From NCBI RefSeq assembly GCF_015352975.1, contig NZ_JACYIZ010000006.1, positions 243-43,934 on the forward strand: a stretch of 43,692 nt of DNA, in the 5' to 3' direction. Positions 38,802 through 43,692 of this stretch are shown here, one piece after another (position 1 is the stretch's first letter; every line of letters begins with the position of its first letter). This DNA comes from Aestuariimicrobium ganziense (GTDB lineage: Bacteria; Actinomycetota; Actinomycetes; Propionibacteriales; Propionibacteriaceae). The notes below the pieces were generated by a model. It was not told where the DNA came from. It saw nothing but the letters and a program-made list of their open reading frames with translations, and made no database searches. Position numbers and translations under genes: made by a program.

Positions 38802-38815
38802 TAGGGTCAGGAGGC
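38802..38815 (+). promoter_or_regulatory. -10 box and start context of treY
   Basis: TAGGGT (38802-38807) lies eight bases before the GTG start at 38816. AGGAGG (38809-38814) lies one base before the GTG, too close for normal use. A leaderless transcript starting at or next to the GTG is the simplest reading. Confidence 0.45.
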
Positions 38816-41113
38816 GTGACCATCCCCACCTCGACGTACCGCCTGCAGATCTCGCCCGATTTCACCCTGGACGAGGCTGCCGACCACTGCGCCCGGATCG
38901 CTGCCCTGGGCGCCGATGCGGTCTACCTGTCGCCGCTGCTGACCTCGACGACGGGCTCCGACCACGGCTACGACTGGACCGACTGGCGCCAGGTCGACCC
39001 GCAGCGCGGCGGCGAGGAAGGCTGGCGACGCTTCGTCCAGGCTGCGCGCGAGGCCGGGCTGAAGATCGTGGTCGACATCGTCCCCAACCACATGGGCATC
39101 TCGAAGCCGTGGGAGAACGAGGCTTGGTGGTCAGTGCTGCGTGAGGGCCGCCACTCCCCCTACGCGCACTGGTTCGACATCGACTGGGAGCGTCCGGCGT
39201 TGATGCTGCCGTTCCTGCCGGCCGACGGCTCGCTCGACGGGCTGGAACTCAACGACGACCGCACCGAGTTGCGGTTCTACGACGACCGGCTGCCGATCGC
39301 CCCGGGCACGGCGGACGACGGTGCCCCGGTCGCGGTGGTGGCCCAACGGCAGGTCTACCGGCTGGTGCCCTGGACTGGCGGGTCACGGCTGACCCATCGT
39401 CGCTTCTTCGCCGTCGAGACCCTGGCCGGGCTACGGGTCGAGGACGAGGACGTGTTCGCCGCCACCCACGAGCGGGTGCTGCGCTGGGTGCACGAGGACG
39501 GCATCGAGGGGCTGCGGGTCGACCACCCCGACGGCTTGGTCGACCCCCGCGGCTACTTCACCCGGCTGCGTGAGGCGGTCGGCCCCGACGTCTGGCTGCT
39601 GGGCGAGAAGATCCTTGAGACCGACGAGCCGCTGCCCCACTGGCCCATCGACGGCACCACCGGCTACGACGCGATGGCCGAGGTCAACCTGCTGCTGGGT
39701 GACCCGAGCGCCGACGCGTGGATGACCGCCGAGTACGTCGAGTCGACCGGGGACGAACGATCCGTGGCCGAGCACGTGCTCGAGGGCAAGCGGTTCGTGG
39801 CGCAGACGATGTTCTCGGCCGAGGTGAACCGGATCCTGCGCGAGCTGCCGGTCGTCCCCGCCGACGTCGAGGACGCCGCCGACACCCTGCGCGAACTGGC
39901 GGCACGCGTGCCGGTCTACCGGTCGTACCTGCCCGACAACGCCGGCACCCTGGCCAGGGCGATCGCCCGTCTGCGAGACGAGCGTCCCGACCTGGCGCTG
40001 ACCGTGGACGAGCTCGAGCCCACGTTGATCGACGCCAACCAGCCGGCTGCCAAGCGGTTCGAGCAGCTCAGCGGTGCGGTGATGGCCAAGGGCGTTGAGG
40101 ACACCGCCTGGTACCGCTACACCCGCCAGGTCGGCCTCAACGAGGTCGGCGGGCACCCCGGTGAGCTGGGCTGCACACTCGCCCAGGCCCACCACGCCCT
40201 GGAACGTCGCCAGCGGTTGCTGCCCGGCTCGATGACGGCGCTGTCGACCCACGACACCAAGCGCGGTGAGGACGTGCGGGCCCGGCTGGCGGTGCTCACC
40301 GAGCTGCCCGAGGCGTGGCCGGCGTTCCGCGAGGTCTTCGACGCCCACACCAGGATCAGCAATCCTCGCTTCTCGCGGTTCGTGGCGCAGACCCTGGTCG
40401 GTGTCGGTCTGGGGCTCGACAACGCTGGCGTGCGTGAGCGGATCAAGGAGTACCTGGTCAAGGCGATGCGCGAGGCGTCGGAGGAGACCACCTGGACCGA
40501 TTCGGACGAGGTGTTCGAGCGCAGCGTGCTCGATGCGGTCGACATCGCCCACGACCACCCGGTGCTGCACGAGGCCTGGCAGACCCTGCTGGGGCTCGTC
40601 GAAGGACCCGCTCGGTCGAACAGCCTGACCCAGAAGCTGGTGCAGCTGACCATGCCGGGGGTGCCCGACGTCTACCGCGGCACCGAGGTCTGGGAGGACT
40701 CGCTGGTCGATCCCGACAACCGGCGTCCGGTCGCGTGGGACGCGATGCCGTGGCCTGGCACGGCGGTCGAGGACGGCGCGCCGGCGGTGGACGAGACCGG
40801 GGCGGCCAAGCAGTGGCTGGTGCACCAGGCGTTGACCGCGCGCCGCAATCGTCCGCAGGCGTTCACCGCGTACACACCGCTGCTGGCCGCCGGGTCGGCC
40901 TCGGACCACCTGTTCGGCTTCGACCGGGGTGGGGCGGTGACGCTGGCGACCAGGCTGCCGGTGGGCCTGGCGGCCCGCGGAGGCTGGGGCGACACCTCGG
41001 TGCTGCTGCCACGGCCCTGCGTCGACGTGCTGACCGGGCGGGAGTTCTCGGGCCGGGTCTACGTGGCGCAGGTGTTGGACGAGTTGCCGGTCGCGTTGCT
41101 GCTGGACGTGTGA
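38816..41113 (+). CDS. treY: malto-oligosyltrehalose synthase
   Basis: This 765-residue GH13 enzyme isomerises the reducing-end bond of malto-oligosaccharides to a trehalose bond, the first step of the TreYZ route. It starts TIPTSTYRLQISPDFTLDEAADHC, the TreY hallmark, and contains VDIVPNHMGIS (near 89), the nucleophile region GLRVDHPDGLVDPRGYF (near 232) and the acid/base region WLLGEKILETDEPLPHWPIDGTTGYD (near 262). MTALSTHDTKRGEDVRAR and TMPGVPDVYRGTEVWE follow. Length is normal. TreZ and TreX, its usual partners, are not in the window. Confidence 0.96.
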   Translation: MTIPTSTYRLQISPDFTLDEAADHCARIAALGADAVYLSPLLTSTTGSDHGYDWTDWRQVDPQRGGEEGWRRFVQAAREAGLKIVVDIVPNHMGISKPWENEAWWSVLREGRHSPYAHWFDIDWERPALMLPFLPADGSLDGLELNDDRTELRFYDDRLPIAPGTADDGAPVAVVAQRQVYRLVPWTGGSRLTHRRFFAVETLAGLRVEDEDVFAATHERVLRWVHEDGIEGLRVDHPDGLVDPRGYFTRLREAVGPDVWLLGEKILETDEPLPHWPIDGTTGYDAMAEVNLLLGDPSADAWMTAEYVESTGDERSVAEHVLEGKRFVAQTMFSAEVNRILRELPVVPADVEDAADTLRELAARVPVYRSYLPDNAGTLARAIARLRDERPDLALTVDELEPTLIDANQPAAKRFEQLSGAVMAKGVEDTAWYRYTRQVGLNEVGGHPGELGCTLAQAHHALERRQRLLPGSMTALSTHDTKRGEDVRARLAVLTELPEAWPAFREVFDAHTRISNPRFSRFVAQTLVGVGLGLDNAGVRERIKEYLVKAMREASEETTWTDSDEVFERSVLDAVDIAHDHPVLHEAWQTLLGLVEGPARSNSLTQKLVQLTMPGVPDVYRGTEVWEDSLVDPDNRRPVAWDAMPWPGTAVEDGAPAVDETGAAKQWLVHQALTARRNRPQAFTAYTPLLAAGSASDHLFGFDRGGAVTLATRLPVGLAARGGWGDTSVLLPRPCVDVLTGREFSGRVYVAQVLDELPVALLLDV

Positions 41114-41970
41114 GGCTGGGGCCCGTGGACGAGGCGCGACTGCAGGCGATGGCCGACGACCTGGTCGGCGTGCCCGGCGTGGTCGGGGTCAGCCTGGGTG
41201 GAAGCCGAGCCCGGGGGGATGCCGTCGCCGGGTCGGACGTCGACCTCGGGGTGCACCACGGCGGCGGGCTGGATCTGGCAGGGCTGAACGCGGTCGCGGC
41301 GCGGTGGAGTTCGACGCCGGTCGAGATCGGGCCGTCGGGCTCGTGGGGGCCGTGGGTCGACCATGGTGGCTGGCTGACCGTGGACGAGGTGCCGGTCGAC
41401 TGGATCGTGCGTGACCTGCGGCGCGTGGACGAGGCGTGGGGCCGGGCGTGTGAGGGACGAAGCGCGTTCCACACGCAGCCGGGACACCCGTTCGGGTTCT
41501 GGGACGCGGCCTACTGCGGCGAACTGGCGCTGTCGGTGGTGCTGGCCGACCCCTCCGGTGAACTCGGGCGGCGGCGGGAGGCTTGTCTGGTGTACCCCGA
41601 GGCGCTGCGCGAGCAGATGGTCGGACGGTTGTGGGAGGCCGACTTCGACCTGGGGATCGTGGCCAAGGGTGTCTCGAGGGGTGATGCGACCTTCGTGATG
41701 CTGTGCCTGTCGCATGCGCTGATGATCTGCGCGCACGCGCTGCACGCCGCCGCTGGCGTCTGGGTGACCAACGAGAAGGGCCTGGTGCCCGGTGTGGAGC
41801 GCCTGCCCGGGGCGCCCCGAGGCTGGGGCGAGCGAGCGTCGGCTGCGATGTCCGGGTTCCCAGAGGCGGGATCTGGTTCCCACGACCGGACGGACACCTC
41901 GTCCTCACTGGCAGCCCGGGTACGGGTCGTCCGCACGTTGGTGGACGAGGCCCGCGCCCACGTCTGCTGA
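41110..41970 (+). CDS. nucleotidyltransferase-domain protein
   Basis: This 286-residue protein has the nucleotidyltransferase motif VSLGGSRARGDAVAGSDVDLGV near residues 24-45 (GS-x10-DxD type), then a mostly helical C-terminal part. Such proteins include aminoglycoside adenylyltransferases and small uncharacterised transferases; the acceptor is unknown. The GTG at 41110 overlaps the treY stop as GTGA, suggesting coupling. A GTG at 41125 is the alternative. A long frame starting inside treY was rejected. Confidence 0.75.
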   Translation: MRLGPVDEARLQAMADDLVGVPGVVGVSLGGSRARGDAVAGSDVDLGVHHGGGLDLAGLNAVAARWSSTPVEIGPSGSWGPWVDHGGWLTVDEVPVDWIVRDLRRVDEAWGRACEGRSAFHTQPGHPFGFWDAAYCGELALSVVLADPSGELGRRREACLVYPEALREQMVGRLWEADFDLGIVAKGVSRGDATFVMLCLSHALMICAHALHAAAGVWVTNEKGLVPGVERLPGAPRGWGERASAAMSGFPEAGSGSHDRTDTSSSLAARVRVVRTLVDEARAHVC

Positions 41971-42291
41971 CCCCGGCGTACACGCCTGCTGACCCCGGGG
42001 TCACGTCGCTCGGGTTGCCGCCCCTCCCCCACCAGAAGGGTCCCTGCGTCGTCCCTGCGACGGCCACCTCTCCATGCCGACGGCCACCATGGTCATCGAC
42101 GGGTACTGCGTGCCATGCCCGTGGGGTACCCAGGTGCCCGCCGACTTGTGGTGGTGCCCGTCGCAGCAGGTCTCCAGCGCATGCATCGTCCACCTAGGAC
42201 GACTGTGGCGCACCTGTGGACAACTGGCCGATGTCGAGGCTCGTCCTGTGGAGAGCGACACTTTGGGCCATCAGACGCCCACAGTGAAGGC
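41971..42291. other. intergenic region before the AbiEi/DUF559 gene
   Basis: No gene is supported in these 321 bp. CTGCTGACCCCGG occurs twice (41964-41976, across the stop, and 41986-41998), and TGACCCCGGGGTCA (41990-42003) is a perfect palindrome that may help end the treY transcript. GTCC-ACCTA-GGAC (42189-42201) is a small inverted repeat. No clear promoter was found. Confidence 0.5.
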
Positions 42292-43233
42292 GTGCTGATC
42301 CAAGAGTTGCTGGACAACGACATCCTGCAGTCGTCCCGGGCGAGAGCCGTCGGGCTGCCACCGGCCATCCTGCGTGCGTGGGAGCGTCAAGGACTACTCG
42401 TCCCAGTCTCCCGTGGGGCATGGACCACACCACCCCCCAAGGAGACCCAGTACGAAGCGCTCCGCAGGGAGCACCGGCTGCGGACGATCGCCCTCATCCA
42501 ACAGATGAGCCCGCGAGTCGCTGCCAGCCACATCTCTGCGGTGGTGCTCCACGGACTGCCGTTGTGGTCGACACCGCTCGACCGTGTCCACCTCGTCCGT
42601 GTCGACGACAACCAGTCCCGCGCACGGCTCGGCCTGACGGTGCACCAAGCGGGCCCGGAGACGATCAGCCAGCAGTCGGGGGTTCCCTGCGTGAGCGTCG
42701 CCGATGCTCTGGTCGGCCTCGGGCAGGTGATGGCCCGACGAGCGCCACTCGACTTCCTGATTGCTGGCGATGAGGCGCTTCGAGATGGCCTCACCACCCT
42801 CGACGAGATCGACGGAGCCATCGAAGCTCGATCCGGAGGACGGGGCCTCGCTGCGGTCCGAAGCCATCGTCCCTTACTGGACGCGCGCCACGAGAGCGTG
42901 GCTGAGACAAGATTCGCCCACACCGCTCGGCTGCTGGGACTGGTCGTCACACCCCAGGTCGTGATCCCCGCGGAAGGCAAGCGCTACAGAGTCGACTTCA
43001 TGCTCAAGGACGAGCCGATCATCATCGAGGTCGACGGGCTGGCGAAGTACGGGGTGTCCCCTGACGATGTGCACAAGAACCTGTTGCTGGAGAAGGTCCG
43101 CGAGGACGCCCTCCGGCGTGCCGGGTACATCGTCGTCCGCATCCTGTGGAGCGATCTGGCTTCACCCAAGATCGTACGCAAGAAGGTCGCAGCGGCGCGG
43201 GCCCAGTACCGGCCGAGTGTCTGGCTGAGGTGA
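42292..43233 (+). CDS. AbiEi-type antitoxin-domain and DUF559 (Vsr-like nuclease fold) protein
   Basis: This 313-residue protein combines an N-terminal winged-helix segment (SSRARAVGLPPAILRAWERQGLL, then VPVSRGAWTTP) like AbiEi antitoxins with a C-terminal DUF559 domain (YRVDFMLKDEPIIIEVDGLAKY near 242-263), which has the D...ExD pattern of the PD-(D/E)xK fold. I chose the GTG at 42292, with GTGAAGG just before it; the frame is open farther upstream without homology. No AbiEii toxin gene lies beside it. Proteins of this class are common in actinobacteria in many copies and have no assigned function. Confidence 0.75.
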   Translation: MLIQELLDNDILQSSRARAVGLPPAILRAWERQGLLVPVSRGAWTTPPPKETQYEALRREHRLRTIALIQQMSPRVAASHISAVVLHGLPLWSTPLDRVHLVRVDDNQSRARLGLTVHQAGPETISQQSGVPCVSVADALVGLGQVMARRAPLDFLIAGDEALRDGLTTLDEIDGAIEARSGGRGLAAVRSHRPLLDARHESVAETRFAHTARLLGLVVTPQVVIPAEGKRYRVDFMLKDEPIIIEVDGLAKYGVSPDDVHKNLLLEKVREDALRRAGYIVVRILWSDLASPKIVRKKVAAARAQYRPSVWLR

Positions 43234-43315
43234 GTTTGCCTCCCACGGTGCGCACGCTGCCTGAGCCCTCTGCCGCATCAGCGCGCCTACACGACACATC
43301 GCTGGTCTCGAACAA

Positions 43316-43399
43316 CAGGTTCGTCCTCCGACGCTCACTTAGGACGCCGACGGGCACTGCACACCATGCCCGTCGAGCACCGAGCTACCCGTCGACGCG
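43316..43399. repeat. 84-bp direct repeat, copy 1
   Basis: It starts CAGGTTCGTCCTCCGACGC and ends CTACCCGTCGACGCG. About 46 bases at its right end are identical to copy 2; the left part has four mismatches and one single-base indel. Confidence 0.9.
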
Positions 43400-43512
43400 A
43401 GGACGTGATCGTCGTCGAGGAGAGCGCCATCGTCGCCACACCCCACGAGCCAAACACCCGGAGCAAGACGACGGAGCTCAGGAACGAGCAGCCCTGCGCG
43501 TGTGGCGACGGG

Positions 43513-43597
43513 CAGGTTCGTCCCCCCGACGCTCATCCAGGACGCCGACCGGCACTGCACACCATGCCCGTCGAGCACCGAGCTACCCGTCGACGCG
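43513..43597. repeat. 85-bp direct repeat, copy 2
   Basis: It starts CAGGTTCGTCCCCCCGACGC and ends CTACCCGTCGACGCG, 198 bp downstream of copy 1 measured at the right ends. Confidence 0.9.
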
Positions 43598-43692
43598 GGT
43601 GGGTGATCGTCGGGGTGGGTGGACGACAGGTGACGGACAGGAGGATGGGCAGCACCACGGACGCCCCGCCGCCCCCACCAAGTGGACGGAAG

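Larger units (their letters stand above)
43234..43692. other. right end of the window, possible partial coding repeat region
   Basis: These 459 bp contain two long direct repeats. On the minus strand a frame is open from the window edge to a TAA at 43341-43339 and reads LVPELRRLAPGVWLVGCGDDGALL between the two copies. The repeats are 198 bp apart and stay in the same frame (STGSSVLDGHGVQC in both). It could be the 3' end of a gene entering from the right or a non-coding repeat; I see no family match. Confidence 0.3.

Noticed and set aside
42215..42223. DnaA box / replication origin (TGTGGACAA)
   Set aside because: A single match to the actinobacterial DnaA box with no cluster of boxes and no dnaA or dnaN nearby is expected by chance.

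Overview
The window is GC-rich, densely coding DNA with frequent GTG starts and many 1-4 bp overlaps between genes. Its ribosomal proteins, GntR/UTRA and AraC regulators, TreY and glutamyl-tRNA synthetase all look actinobacterial. A glutaminyl-tRNA synthetase beside an inositol cluster makes Propionibacteriales (for example Propionibacteriaceae) a reasonable guess, but this is inference, not proof.

Ribosomal protein genes, all on the minus strand, fill two blocks. The S10 operon (rpsJ-rplC-rplD-rplW-rplB-rpsS-rplV-rpsC-rplP-rpmC-rpsQ) occupies about 17.57-12.19 kb. The spc operon (rplN-rplX-rplE-rpsN-rpsH-rplF-rplR-rpsE-rpmD-rplO) occupies about 4.49-0.12 kb. Between rpsQ and rplN sits a 7.7 kb carbohydrate module: a GH36 alpha-galactosidase, an 1103-residue DUF5107/TPR protein and an aldose-epimerase-like protein, translationally coupled on the minus strand, with a divergent AraC regulator. 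Hairpin terminators on both sides appear to insulate the module, and another follows rplO.

From 17.9 to 27.4 kb come a ThuA-like gene and a myo-inositol cluster: iolA, iolB, a GntR/UTRA regulator, a transaldolase-family gene, iolD, iolG and iolE. The 10-bp palindrome TGTCAGGACA lies in front of three of its transcription units (iolA, the transaldolase-iolD pair, iolE-iolG) and is the likely operator. No iolC kinase or iolJ aldolase is present. The transaldolase-like protein keeps the Schiff-base lysine but has Gln where transaldolase has its catalytic Glu, as in fructose-6-phosphate aldolase. I suggest it cleaves the IolB product without prior phosphorylation. This is the most novel candidate in the window.

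From 27.5 to 31.5 kb are a cNMP/CBS/DUF294 signalling protein with a DEDDh exonuclease, a PhyH-type dioxygenase and a small membrane protein. An intergenic region with two 50-bp hairpin elements follows. Divergent gltX and glnS come next; glnS converges on and overlaps a DUF4112-GH2-MFS operon. Divergent from that operon is treY, coupled to a nucleotidyltransferase gene. The right end holds an AbiEi/DUF559-type protein and a non-annotatable stretch with two 84-bp direct repeats. Several genes (gntR, glnS, treY) have a TAGGGT/TAGAGT -10 box 7-8 nt before the start codon and look leaderless.
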